DNA of 64,000 bases from contig NZ_CP031598.1 in the NCBI RefSeq assembly GCF_008728195.1, positions 4,526,001 through 4,590,000 on the forward strand, in the 5' to 3' direction. The DNA is from Roseovarius indicus. GTDB taxonomy: Bacteria; Pseudomonadota; Alphaproteobacteria; Rhodobacterales; Rhodobacteraceae. The translations under genes and the position numbers were made by a program. The number at the start of each line of letters is the position of its first letter. The stretch's first letter is position 1. The notes below the pieces were generated by a model that searched no databases, was not told the origin of the DNA, and saw nothing but the letters and a program-made list of their open reading frames with translations. Shown one piece after another: positions 27,616 to 36,151 of this stretch.

Positions 27616-27804
27616 CTATTCCGGGAAATGGCTGACGACGATGAACATCACCGTCCCCGTCAGCGTGATGATGAAGGAATAGGTGAAGGCCCACAGGATG
27701 AACGGCTGCATCAGCATCACCACGCCCAGCGCGATGAGCGCCGAGGCAACCATCTCCCAAGGACCGCGGCGCAGCCGCAGCAAACCGTTGACGAAAGCAC
27801 TCAT
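27616..27804 (-). CDS. 62-residue two-helix membrane protein of ABC operon
   Basis: A small inner-membrane protein starting MSAFVNGLLRLRRGPWEM, with two hydrophobic helices (about 18-34 and 38-58) and ending VSHFPE. Its ATG overlaps the stop of the permease gene by 4 bases (ATGA) and it ends 9 bases before the ATPase gene, so it is a translated operon member. Position recalls the small accessory membrane protein (DUF2160 type) of rhizobial glycerol importers, but at 62 residues it is shorter and family membership is uncertain. It may stabilise the permease pair. Confidence 0.82.
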   Translation of the reverse strand: MSAFVNGLLRLRRGPWEMVASALIALGVVMLMQPFILWAFTYSFIITLTGTVMFIVVSHFPE

Positions 27805-28739
27805 TTCCGAACCGCTCCGAAGGTGATCCCGCGCAGCAGGTGCTTGCGCAGCAGGATGGTGAAAACCATGACCGGGACAAGGAAGATGGTCGCGCCGGCC
27901 GCGACGGCAGGCCAATCCTGCCCGCCCACGCCGATGATCGTGGGGATGAAGGGCGGCGCCGTCTGTGCCGTGCCGGAAGTCAGCAGAACCGCGAAGGCAT
28001 ACTCGTTCCACGAAAAGATCAGGCAGAAAATCGCGGTCGAGGCGATGCCTGTCGCCGCCTGCGGCAGCACCACTTTGTAGAAGGCCTGGAACCGCGTGTA
28101 CCCGTCGATCAGGGCGGCCTCTTCGTATTCCCGCGGGATCTCGTCGATGAACCCTTTCAGCAACCAGACCGACAAGGACAGGTTCACCGCCGTGTAAAGC
28201 AGGATCATCCCGGCATGGGTGTCCGACAGGCCCAGTGTCCGGAACATCAGGAAGATCGGAATGGCAATCGCGATCGGCGGCATCATCCGCGTCGACAGGA
28301 TGAAGAACAGCAGGTCATCCTTGAGCGGGATGCGATAGCGCGAAAACGCATAGGCCGCGAGCGTGCCGAGAAAGACCGACAGGAAGGTCGAGCCGAACCC
28401 GATGATCACCGAGTTCATGAACCGCTCGCCAAACCGCGACGGCCCGGCGATCACCATCCCCTTGTCGTGCACGACCTCTTCGTACCACGTCGTCGGCGGA
28501 TTCTCTTGAAGGTATTCCGGGCTTTGCCGCATCTGCGTGGTGAAGAGGTTCACGTAGCCTTCCAGCGACGGCTCGAAGACAACCTTGGGCGGATAGGCAA
28601 TGGAATCCGGCGAGCTCTTGAAGCCCGTCGCAAGGATCCACAACAAGGGCATCAACGTGATCAGCGCGTAGCCGATGACAAGCACGCCCGCGACCCATTT
28701 CTGCCGGCCGGAGGCTTCGGTGATCGAGTAGCTGCTCAT
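27801..28739 (-). CDS. sugar ABC importer permease (MalG-like)
   Basis: A 312-residue inner-membrane permease with six predicted membrane segments; the first is VAGVLVIGYALITLMPLLWI. The cytoplasmic EAA loop reads EEAALIDGYTRFQAFYKVVLP, which contacts the ATPases. The true start is MSSYSITEA at 28739, where ATGA overlaps the stop of the partner permease. The protein has an extra periplasmic stretch after the first helix (YVNLFTTQMRQSPEYL and following) as in other binding-protein-dependent sugar importers. Confidence 0.93.
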   Translation of the reverse strand: MSSYSITEASGRQKWVAGVLVIGYALITLMPLLWILATGFKSSPDSIAYPPKVVFEPSLEGYVNLFTTQMRQSPEYLQENPPTTWYEEVVHDKGMVIAGPSRFGERFMNSVIIGFGSTFLSVFLGTLAAYAFSRYRIPLKDDLLFFILSTRMMPPIAIAIPIFLMFRTLGLSDTHAGMILLYTAVNLSLSVWLLKGFIDEIPREYEEAALIDGYTRFQAFYKVVLPQAATGIASTAIFCLIFSWNEYAFAVLLTSGTAQTAPPFIPTIIGVGGQDWPAVAAGATIFLVPVMVFTILLRKHLLRGITFGAVRK

Positions 28740-29683
28740 CTTTCCTTCACCTTGTTCAGCGCCTTCACGTAGATCGAGGCCAGCCCGAACACCGTCACGA
28801 AAAGGATGATCGCGTAGGCCGAGGAAAACCCGGTCCGCCACTTCTCGAACGCCTCGCGCTTGAGGTCGATCGACGTCAGCGTCGTGGTGTTCCCCGGCCC
28901 GCCCCCGGTCAGCTGCACCACCAGGTCGAACATCTTGAAGTTCTCGATCCCCCGGAACAGCACCGCCAGCATCAGGAACGGCAGCACCATCGGCACCGTG
29001 ATCGTCCAGAACTGCCGCCATTTCGACGCCCGGTCACACTCCGCCGCCTCGTAGATCGTGTCTGGTATCGACCTCAGCCCCGCCAGGCAGATCAACATCA
29101 CGAAGGGCGTCCACATCCACGTGTCCACGATCACGATCGCCCAGGGTGCCAGCGCCACCTCGCCGATCATCGAGAAACTCGCCGGGTCCGCCCCGGTGAA
29201 GAACGCCACCACGTAATTGAAAAGCCCGATCTGAGGCTGGTACAGGAACGTCCAGAAGTTCCCCACCACGGCGGGCGACAGCATCATCGGGAAAACGATG
29301 ATCGTCGTCCAAAGATCGTTTCCCTTGAACTTCTTGTTGATCAGCCACGCCAGCGTGAACCCGATCAGAACCTGGAAGACGATCGTCCATATCAGGAAAT
29401 GCGCCGTTGCCTGCATCGTCAGCCAGATATCGCTGTCGGTCAGGATGCGCTCGTAATTCCGCAGCCCGATCCACTTCACCTCGGCATTCGGCCGGTTCGC
29501 CCGGAAATTGGTAAAGCTCAGCCGGATCGTCCAGATCAGCGGGAAGATATTCACCGCCAGCAACAGGAACACCGTCGGCGCCACGAAGAGCCACGCGATG
29601 GTTCGGTCGGACAACCCCCTGATACGGCGCGCAACTTTCTTGGGCGTGGCGCTGGCGGCCCGATCCATGACCGTCTCGGACAT
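28736..29683 (-). CDS. sugar ABC importer permease (MalF-like)
   Basis: A 315-residue permease with six predicted membrane segments after a basic N-terminus (KKVARRIRGLSDR). The EAA loop reads YEAAECDRASKWRQFWTITVP. It lies about 110 bases downstream of the binding-protein gene, with a stable stem in between, and is translationally coupled to the next permease. With that permease it forms the channel of the importer. Confidence 0.93.
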   Translation of the reverse strand: MSETVMDRAASATPKKVARRIRGLSDRTIAWLFVAPTVFLLLAVNIFPLIWTIRLSFTNFRANRPNAEVKWIGLRNYERILTDSDIWLTMQATAHFLIWTIVFQVLIGFTLAWLINKKFKGNDLWTTIIVFPMMLSPAVVGNFWTFLYQPQIGLFNYVVAFFTGADPASFSMIGEVALAPWAIVIVDTWMWTPFVMLICLAGLRSIPDTIYEAAECDRASKWRQFWTITVPMVLPFLMLAVLFRGIENFKMFDLVVQLTGGGPGNTTTLTSIDLKREAFEKWRTGFSSAYAIILFVTVFGLASIYVKALNKVKER

Positions 29684-29758
29684 GAGACTTCCTTCCCGGT
29701 ATTGCTTTGGCGTTGCGCGGGGCCAAAATCGGCCAGATGGCCTCGCGCGAGAGTGAAC

Positions 29759-29784
29759 CTGCCGCCCAGGGAGACAGGCGGCAG
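29759..29784 (-). other. stem-loop between binding-protein and permease genes
   Basis: CTGCCGCC (29759-29766) pairs perfectly with GGCGGCAG (29777-29784) around ten bases, 12 bases after the binding-protein stop. There is no U-tract, so it is better read as an mRNA-stabilising or partial attenuation stem, which commonly raises binding-protein yield over permeases in such operons. Confidence 0.6.
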
Positions 29785-29795
29785 ATCAGCCCGGA

Positions 29796-31118
29796 TCAGA
29801 TCTTGCCTTCATCCTCGAAGACTTCGGTCCAATCCTCGACCAGCGCATCAAGCGCCTCCTGCGCCGTGCCCTCGCCGGCGATCACGTAGCTGTGCACGTG
29901 GTCCTGCATGGCCAGAAGCAGCGAGGCATAGGCCGGCTCCGCCCAGAAATCCTTCACGATCGCCATCGAGTCGAGGAAGGTCTGCGCATAGGGCTGGCTG
30001 GTCGCGAAACCCGGGTCCTCGACCACGGCTTTCAGAGCCGAATACCCGCCAAGCTCCCACCATTTCGACTGGATCTCGGGTTGCGCGAACCACTTGATAT
30101 ACTCAAGCGCCGCGTCCTGGCTGTCGGAATAGGACACAACCGAGATCCCCTGCCCGCCAAGCTGGGCGAAATGCCCACCCGGGCCCTTCGGGTTGGGGAA
30201 ATAGCCCGACTTGTCGCCGCCCACGTTCGGGTCGGCGTTCACGCCCGGCCAGATGAAGGCAAAGTTCATCTGCAGCGCCACCTGCCCCGACTTGTAGGCG
30301 TCGATATTGGCCGACATGTACCAGTCGGACGAGCCCGGCGGCGTGCAGCAATCGTACAGCGCCTTGTAATACTCCAGCCCTTCCGCCGCCTCGGGCGAAT
30401 TCACGTAGCCTTCCAGCTCATAGGGGTTCTCCGGATTGCCGTATTCGAACCCGTAATTGTAAAGCGCGTTGGTCACGCCCATGGTGATCCCTTCCGAGCC
30501 CCGCTCGGTATAGATCGCCGCGCCATACACCGTCTTCCCGTCGATCTCGCGGCCCTGGAAGAACTCCGCGATATCCTTCAGCTCGGCCAGCGTTTCCGGC
30601 GCCTTCAGGTCACGGCCATAGGTCTCCTTGAACTCGGCCTGGTGCTCGGGCATCTCGAACCAGTCCTTGCGATAGGTCCACCCCACCACGTCGCCAAAGG
30701 CCGGCAGCGCCCAGTAATTGGGCGTGCCCTTCGGCCATTCCGAATAGCCGGTCACGGTCGCCGGAATGAAATCGTCCATGCTGATCCCTTCGGCCTCGAA
30801 GAAATCGTTCAGCTTCACGTAATGCCCGGCCTCGGCGCCCAGCCCGATCCACTGGCTGTCCCCGATCATCAGGTCGCACAGCTTCCCGCCCGAATTCAGC
30901 TCGTTCAGCATCCGGTCGGCAAAGTTGGGCCACGGCACGAACTCGAAGCTCATCGAGTGGCCCGACTCGGCCTCGAAATCCTTCGACAGTTCGATCAGGG
31001 CGTTCGCCGGGTCCCACGCGGCCCAGCACAGCGTCAATTCATCGGCCTGCGCGCCACTTGCGGCAAAGCCGGTGGCCGCTGTCAGGGCAGCAGCCGACAT
31101 TAATTGCGTCGTCTTCAT
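29796..31118 (-). CDS. periplasmic carbohydrate-binding protein of ABC importer
   Basis: A 440-residue solute-binding protein. The signal peptide (MKTTQLMSAAALTAATGFAAS, cleavage near AQA-DE) precedes a cluster-1 sugar-binding fold starting LTLCWAAWDPANALIEL. Many tryptophans (SQWIGLGAE, FGDVVGWTYRKDW, FIWPGVN) fit stacking against a carbohydrate or polyol. A Cys-Cys pair occurs in ALYDCCTPPG. The ATG at 31118 follows GGGAGGAG; the frame opens earlier at 31154 without a site. It is the first gene of the LacI-controlled operon. The ligand is unknown; glycerol, a tetritol or another short polyol would suit the downstream kinase. Confidence 0.93.
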   Translation of the reverse strand: MKTTQLMSAAALTAATGFAASGAQADELTLCWAAWDPANALIELSKDFEAESGHSMSFEFVPWPNFADRMLNELNSGGKLCDLMIGDSQWIGLGAEAGHYVKLNDFFEAEGISMDDFIPATVTGYSEWPKGTPNYWALPAFGDVVGWTYRKDWFEMPEHQAEFKETYGRDLKAPETLAELKDIAEFFQGREIDGKTVYGAAIYTERGSEGITMGVTNALYNYGFEYGNPENPYELEGYVNSPEAAEGLEYYKALYDCCTPPGSSDWYMSANIDAYKSGQVALQMNFAFIWPGVNADPNVGGDKSGYFPNPKGPGGHFAQLGGQGISVVSYSDSQDAALEYIKWFAQPEIQSKWWELGGYSALKAVVEDPGFATSQPYAQTFLDSMAIVKDFWAEPAYASLLLAMQDHVHSYVIAGEGTAQEALDALVEDWTEVFEDEGKI

Positions 31119-31201
31119 TGATTGTCTCCTCCCGTTGGTCGACGCGCTCATCAACGCGTCGCGCCTCCGCGGTATGGGTCGGGAGGCAGGGAAAAGGTAA
31201 A

Positions 31202-31247
31202 TGAGGAACGTACCTCATGTCTAGGAATTTCTGAGGTACGTTCCTCC
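31202..31247. promoter_or_regulatory. paired LacI-type operators (inverted repeat)
   Basis: TGAGGAACGTACCTCA (31202-31217) and TGAGGTACGTTCCTCC (31232-31247) are each near-palindromic (idealised TGAGGTACGTACCTCA) and are reverse complements over 15 perfect bases, centres 30 bases apart. They lie 85-130 bases before the binding-protein start. A third partial copy lies in the lacI promoter (32475-32484). The central ACGT/CG step and the site in both promoters fit binding by the adjacent LacI protein. Confidence 0.75.
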
Positions 31248-31412
31248 ACTCGCCCAATTTCCGGGCAAATGCGCGCAATTCGCAGGCAAGGGCCCTCGCG
31301 GCCCAATTTTTCTCTCACTCGGAATATTGTGCTGAATTCCAGTGACTTACGCTAGGTAAGGCGCGGTCGTTCAGCCCCGGGCAACCCCACCGGCCCGACC
31401 ACCCGAAATTGC

Positions 31413-32438
31413 TCAGTAAAGGTTCTCGCGCAGGACGATTTCGATCCGAATCCGCTCCTGCGCCTCGAAAATCGACTGCGAGTCGCAGAACGCCCGCAGC
31501 ACCCGCAAGGCACTCCGGACAAGGTGCCCCACGTTCTGCGTGATCACCGCTGCCAGCTCGTTCTGCTGCAACGCCTCCCGCGTCTTCGGGGTCAGCTCAT
31601 GCGCGATCACGATAAGGTCGCCGGCCCGCCCCGCATCGCGCAACGCATCGAGAAGCGGCACGTTCCCAAGCCCCATCGAATAGAGCCCCACCACCCCTGG
31701 CCTGTTCTCGACCACGTCGGCGATCACGCTCTCCATCCGCGCCGGGTCGTCATAGGTCTCGATCGACGGCAGCACCACCATTTCGGGGAAGTCGCTTTTC
31801 ATCACCTCGTCGAAGCCTAGCCGCCGCTCGAGGCTGTCCCGCGACCGCATCGAATTGGTCACGACCAGCACCTCGCCACGCCCCCCGGCAAACCGCCCCA
31901 TCAACAGGGCAGCGGTCCGCCCGGCCGACAAGTTGTTGATACCAATAAAGTAATCGCGCTTCGAGTTCGGCAAGTCGGTAGCCAGGGCCACCACGGCAAG
32001 CCCTGCCTCCTTGAGCCGCGCGATGGCGTCACGCACCTGCGGCGTCTCCGGCGCCATGATCGCCACGCCATCCAGCCGATCGGTATCGAGCGACCGCAAG
32101 CTCCGCACGATGGCATGCGGGTCATTCGCCGGCACGCTCACCGTCCGCAACACCACCCGGTCGGCGATTTGCGAGGCATAAGCCTCCTTCAGCGCCGCCT
32201 TCAGCGTCTCTGTAAATTGGCTCGGCCCCTCTGGTAGGACGAAGACGAACCGGTATTGCCGCTGCCGCGCAAGGTTGGCGGCATAGGTGTCGCGGACGTA
32301 GCCCAACCGCTCGACAGCGGCGTTCACCTTTGCAATGGTTTTCTCACGCACGCCGGGCCGCGCATTCAGCACACGGTCGACGGTGGCAAGGCTGACGCCC
32401 GCCTCCTTGGCGATGTCGTGTACCGTGGGTTTGCTCAT
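31413..32438 (-). CDS. LacI-family transcriptional regulator
   Basis: A 341-residue regulator: N-terminal LacI helix-turn-helix (TVHDIAKEAGVSLATVDRVLN, residues 5-25) with the hinge helix near YAANLARQ, and a periplasmic-binding-protein-like effector domain (60-341). Effector domains of this class bind the sugar or its phosphate and release DNA. The start at 32438 follows GGAGGGG; an in-frame upstream ATG at 32459 would overlap the predicted -10. It reads in the same direction as the importer operon, with paired operators between them, so it probably represses the operon and itself. Confidence 0.93.
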   Translation of the reverse strand: MSKPTVHDIAKEAGVSLATVDRVLNARPGVREKTIAKVNAAVERLGYVRDTYAANLARQRQYRFVFVLPEGPSQFTETLKAALKEAYASQIADRVVLRTVSVPANDPHAIVRSLRSLDTDRLDGVAIMAPETPQVRDAIARLKEAGLAVVALATDLPNSKRDYFIGINNLSAGRTAALLMGRFAGGRGEVLVVTNSMRSRDSLERRLGFDEVMKSDFPEMVVLPSIETYDDPARMESVIADVVENRPGVVGLYSMGLGNVPLLDALRDAGRAGDLIVIAHELTPKTREALQQNELAAVITQNVGHLVRSALRVLRAFCDSQSIFEAQERIRIEIVLRENLY

Positions 32439-32458
32439 CGGCCCCTCCATGGCCAACA

Positions 32459-32487
32459 AGGTTAGCCGGGCGCCTGAGGTACGTCAA
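32459..32487 (-). promoter_or_regulatory. lacI promoter overlapped by operator half
   Basis: On the minus strand TTGACG (32487-32482) and TAACCT (32464-32459) are separated by 17 bases, a good sigma-70 arrangement, 20 bases before the lacI start. The operator half TGAGGTACGT (32475-32484) lies over the -35 and spacer, which predicts negative autoregulation. Confidence 0.6.
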
Positions 32488-32613
32488 TCAAAGCCACGCC
32501 CCGCCTCATCCACTCACACCAGCTTTTGATCAAATTACCGATTTCCTTTCCCCGCGTCATCTGACAGAGTTTCGCCAATCCAGAAATCTCCACCACTCAA
32601 CACGGAACAGAAG

Positions 32614-33981
32614 ATGACACTCGCCCCCAATTCGCCCGAAGCCCGCGATATCGCCTACCACTTCCACTCCTACACCGACGCCATGGCGCATGCCGAGCAG
32701 GGCCCGCAGATCATCGAACACGGCGAGGGGGTTTTCGTCTTCGACAACCACGGCAAACGCTACGTCGAGGCGATGGCCGGCCTGTGGAGCGTCGGCGTCG
32801 GCTTCGGCGAAGACCGGCTTGTCGCAGCCGCGGCCGAGCAGATGAAGAAGCTGCCCTACTACCACAACTTCGCCCACCGCGCGCACCCCGCCGCCATCGA
32901 CCTGGCCGAGAAGCTGGTCACGATGGCGCCCGTGCCGATGTCGAAGGTGTTCTACACGAACTCCGGCTCCGAGGCGAACGACACCGTCATCAAGATGCTG
33001 TGGTACCGCTCCAACGCCCTCGGCAAGCCCGAAAAGAAAAAGATCATCTCGCGCAATCGCGGCTATCACGGCGTCACCATCGCCTCGGCCAGCCTCACGG
33101 GCCTGCCCAACAACCACCGCTCCTTCGACCTGCCCCTGCCCGGCATCCTGCACACCACTTGCCCGCATTACTGGAAAGAGGGCCGCGACGGTGAAAGCGA
33201 GGAAGACTTCGCCACCCGCTGCGCCGAAGATCTCGACGCGATGATCCAGGCGGAAGGCCCCGACACCATCGCCGCCTTCATCGGCGAGCCGGTGATGGGC
33301 GCCGGCGGCGTGGTCGTACCGCCGGCCACCTACTGGGAAAAGATCCAGGCGGTGCTGGCGAAATACGACATCCTGCTGATTGCCGACGAGGTCATCAACG
33401 GCTTCGGCCGCACCGGCAACATGTTCGGCTGCGAAACCTACGGCATCAAGCCCGATGCGATCGTCATGTCGAAACAGATCACCTCCAGCTACGTGCCCTT
33501 CTCGGCCATCCTGCTGAATGACCGTTTCTACGAACCGATCGCCGAGGAAAGCGGCCGCATCGGCGTTCTGGGCCACGGCTACACCGGCGCGGGCCACCCG
33601 GTCGGCGCGGCCGTCGCGCTTGAAAACATCAAGATCATCGAGGAACGCGACCTCGTGACCAAATCCGCCGAGAACGGCGCCTATTTCCGCGAGAAGCTGT
33701 CCCAGTTCGCCCGCCATCCGATGGTGGGCGAGGTGCGCGGCGTCGGCCTGATCGCGGCGGTCGAGTTGGTGCACCCCGAACTCGGCGACACGCTTCCCGC
33801 AGGCAAGCTGGGCGCGGCCATGAACAAGCTGCTCTTCGAACGCGGCGTGATTTCCCGCGCGATGATGGATGCGATGGCCTTCTGCCCGCCGATGATCATC
33901 GAGCGGGAGGAAATCGACCTGATCGTCGACGCCTTCGCCGATGCGCTGACGGAACTGGAAAAGATGGATTTCGCCGCCTGA
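32614..33981 (+). CDS. class-III PLP aminotransferase (putrescine/omega-amino type)
   Basis: A 455-residue fold-type I aminotransferase. NSGSEAND binds the PLP phosphate, Asp258 in LIADEVI pairs with the ring nitrogen and Lys287 in VMSKQITSSY forms the internal aldimine. Length and the HFHSYTDAMAHAEQGP start match the SpuC-like group that moves the terminal amino group of putrescine, or another omega-amine, to pyruvate. It lies just before an RpiR regulator and a polyamine-type importer, which favours diamine catabolism; taurine- or beta-alanine-pyruvate activity is the main alternative. Confidence 0.9.
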   Translation: MTLAPNSPEARDIAYHFHSYTDAMAHAEQGPQIIEHGEGVFVFDNHGKRYVEAMAGLWSVGVGFGEDRLVAAAAEQMKKLPYYHNFAHRAHPAAIDLAEKLVTMAPVPMSKVFYTNSGSEANDTVIKMLWYRSNALGKPEKKKIISRNRGYHGVTIASASLTGLPNNHRSFDLPLPGILHTTCPHYWKEGRDGESEEDFATRCAEDLDAMIQAEGPDTIAAFIGEPVMGAGGVVVPPATYWEKIQAVLAKYDILLIADEVINGFGRTGNMFGCETYGIKPDAIVMSKQITSSYVPFSAILLNDRFYEPIAEESGRIGVLGHGYTGAGHPVGAAVALENIKIIEERDLVTKSAENGAYFREKLSQFARHPMVGEVRGVGLIAAVELVHPELGDTLPAGKLGAAMNKLLFERGVISRAMMDAMAFCPPMIIEREEIDLIVDAFADALTELEKMDFAA

Positions 33982-34013
33982 CCCCGGCAACGTGGCAAAT
34001 GGCCGGGCCGGGC

Positions 34014-34949
34014 TTACGCCTTCGGCCCGGCGTATTTCCCCTTCCAGAGGGGCCGGCGCCGGCGCGGTGTCTTTCTCGAGTAATACCGCATATCCCCGGC
34101 GATCTGGGCCCAGTGATCCAGCCGCGCGGCGGTGGCAACCGGGTCGCGCTCGGCCACGGCCTGCGCCAGCAACGACAACAGCGTCGCCAGCGGCCCGGTC
34201 GATTCAATCGTCAGGTCGGTCGAAATCCGCGCCGTCAGCACGTGATCGGTATGCGCCTTGGCCCACTGGTTCAGCTCATCCGTCAGGATCACGATCTCGA
34301 ACCCCGATTTCCGCGCCAGCGCCGCCACCGTCTCGGCCTCGCGCCCGTAGGGCACGATATCGACCAGCACCAGCACACGTTTCCGATCCCGCCCCTTCGG
34401 CGGAATCAGCTCGGCAAGACAGCCGTCATGCGTCGCGGCATAGCGCACGTTGTCGCGATAGGTGGAGAGCCTGCGGGTAAAATCCTCGACATGGCCGCGC
34501 AACATCTGGAACCCGGCCACGACCACGTCATCGGCGCCGTGGATCAGGTCGACCGCCTCGCGCCACCGGTCATCGGCCACCAACTCTGCCAGTGCCAGCA
34601 CCGCCTCGGCCTCGCGCTTGAGGAATTCCCCGATCGACCCATCGAGCAGATGTTCATTACGGTCTTTCAGATCGATCGCATCCAGCGCATCGTCCTCGCG
34701 CAACGTCCGCTTCAACGCCGCAAGCCCCTGGAACCCCAGTTTCCGAAGCAGACGACTCACCGTCATCTGGCTGACGCCCGCCTCCTGAGCCAGCGCCGCG
34801 CCGGTGTCGAGCAACAGCAGACTGCCTCTTGCTTTCATGCAGGACGCCGCCCGCCGTTCGGCCGACGACAGGCTGTCCCACACATCTTCGATGCGTTTCT
34901 CCAGCGATGCCGCAGGTGCGAAAGTTGATGTTGCCGTGGGACCAGTCAT
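34014..34949 (-). CDS. RpiR/MurR-family transcriptional regulator
   Basis: A 311-residue regulator: an N-terminal HTH_6 domain (about 20-95; EAGVSQMTVSRLLRKLGFQG is the recognition region) and a C-terminal SIS-like sensor domain (about 130-280; VVAGFQMLRG, LVLVDIVPYGREAETV). SIS domains usually bind phosphosugars, although several relatives near amino-compound transporters sense other ligands. The ATG at 34949 has no strong ribosome site and is overlapped by a 16-base palindrome. It is divergent from the polyamine-type importer (80 bases apart) and convergent with the aminotransferase, so it probably controls both. Confidence 0.9.
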   Translation of the reverse strand: MTGPTATSTFAPAASLEKRIEDVWDSLSSAERRAASCMKARGSLLLLDTGAALAQEAGVSQMTVSRLLRKLGFQGLAALKRTLREDDALDAIDLKDRNEHLLDGSIGEFLKREAEAVLALAELVADDRWREAVDLIHGADDVVVAGFQMLRGHVEDFTRRLSTYRDNVRYAATHDGCLAELIPPKGRDRKRVLVLVDIVPYGREAETVAALARKSGFEIVILTDELNQWAKAHTDHVLTARISTDLTIESTGPLATLLSLLAQAVAERDPVATAARLDHWAQIAGDMRYYSRKTPRRRRPLWKGKYAGPKA

Positions 34950-34964
34950 GTTATTATCATAACA
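34949..34964. promoter_or_regulatory. palindromic operator over RpiR start codon
   Basis: TGTTATTATCATAACA (34949-34964) has perfect 6-base arms (TGTTAT/ATAACA) and touches the first base of the RpiR start codon. A second palindrome, TATCG-N5-CGATA (34966-34980), adjoins it. Both lie in the 80-base gap shared with the importer genes; likely the RpiR site, giving control of both directions. Confidence 0.6.
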
Positions 34965-35029
34965 GTATCGCGATTCGATAAATAAATACCACAAACAATG
35001 TCGCGGCGAAAAATAAACAGGGACAGGGA

Positions 35030-36151
35030 ATGACCAGCGATACCGCAAAGGCCCCCAAAGACTCCGACGCCCGGCGTAGCATGATTTCCGCCCGGGCACT
35101 GACAAAAACCTTCGGCCAGGGCGAGACGGCGGTCACCGCGCTCGACCATGTCGACATCGATATCCGCGAGAACGAGTTCTTCACGCTGCTCGGCCCCTCG
35201 GGCTGCGGCAAGACCACTCTTCTGCGCCTCATCGCCGGGTTCGAACTGCCCACCAGCGGCACGATCGAGCTTGACGGGCAAGACATCACGGCCCTGCCCC
35301 CGCATGTGCGGCCCGTGAACACCGTCTTCCAGAACTACGCGCTCTTCCCGCACATGACCGTCTCCGAAAACATCGGCTTCGGCCTCAAGATGCTGGGCAA
35401 GCCCTCGGGCGAAATCGATGCCCGCGTGAAACAGATGCTCTCACTCGTCCAGCTCGAGGCGATGGCGAACCGCCGCACCGATCAACTCTCCGGCGGACAG
35501 CAACAGCGCGTCGCACTCGCCCGCGCCCTCGCCCCCGCGCCCAAGGTGCTTCTGCTCGACGAACCGCTCGCGGCGCTCGACCTCAAGCTGCGCAAGAACA
35601 TGCAGATCGAGCTGAAAAGCCTTCAGGCCGAGACCGGCATCACCTTCATCTTCGTCACCCACGACCAGGAAGAAGCGCTGACCATGTCCGACCGGATCGC
35701 GGTCATGCGCGACGGCCAGATCCTGCAGATCGGCACGCCCAAGGAAATCTACGACAAGCCGACCCACCGCTTCGTGGCCGACTTCATCGGCGACATCAAC
35801 ATTCTCGAGGCGGAGGTCGAAGGCACCGAGGGCAACCAGACCCGCGTCCGCCTGAAGGACGGCACCACCATGCTGGCCCGCTCCACCGGCGACGCAGAAA
35901 CGCAAGGCCATTGCGCGGTCGCCCTGCGCCCCGAAAGCATTCGCGTCGCACAGGCCGGAGAGACCCCGGCGCTTCAGGGACAGCTCGAAAACCTCGTTTA
36001 CATGGGCTCGGCCCACAACCTGCATCTCCGGCTCGGCTCGGGCGAGGAACTGGTCGTCCGCCACGGCGGCTCGACCGAGGGGATGGACCTTTCGCAGGGC
36101 GCCAAAATCGGCGTCGTCATCGCGTCGGGCGGCGCGCGGGTGCTGGCATGA
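35030..36151 (+). CDS. polyamine-type ABC importer ATPase (PotA-like)
   Basis: A 373-residue ATPase: Walker [11 protein letters not shown]-loop [10 protein letters not shown], signature LSGGQQQR, Walker B LLLDEP, H-loop VTHDQEEA and a TOBE_2 domain (about 290-373) containing ALRPESIRV. The whole ATPase/permease/permease/binding-protein order matches the spermidine/putrescine (PotABCD/PotGHIF) class. The start follows ACAGGGA. Its stop overlaps the next permease start (ATGA). Confidence 0.94.
   Translation: MTSDTAKAPKDSDARRSMISARALTKTFGQGETAVTALDHVDIDIRENEFFTLLGPSGCGKTTLLRLIAGFELPTSGTIELDGQDITALPPHVRPVNTVFQNYALFPHMTVSENIGFGLKMLGKPSGEIDARVKQMLSLVQLEAMANRRTDQLSGGQQQRVALARALAPAPKVLLLDEPLAALDLKLRKNMQIELKSLQAETGITFIFVTHDQEEALTMSDRIAVMRDGQILQIGTPKEIYDKPTHRFVADFIGDINILEAEVEGTEGNQTRVRLKDGTTMLARSTGDAETQGHCAVALRPESIRVAQAGETPALQGQLENLVYMGSAHNLHLRLGSGEELVVRHGGSTEGMDLSQGAKIGVVIASGGARVLA

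Noticed and set aside
34007..34031. Terminator between the aminotransferase and RpiR genes
   Set aside because: A 7-bp GC stem is present but overlaps the RpiR 3' end, and no clear U-tract follows on either strand.
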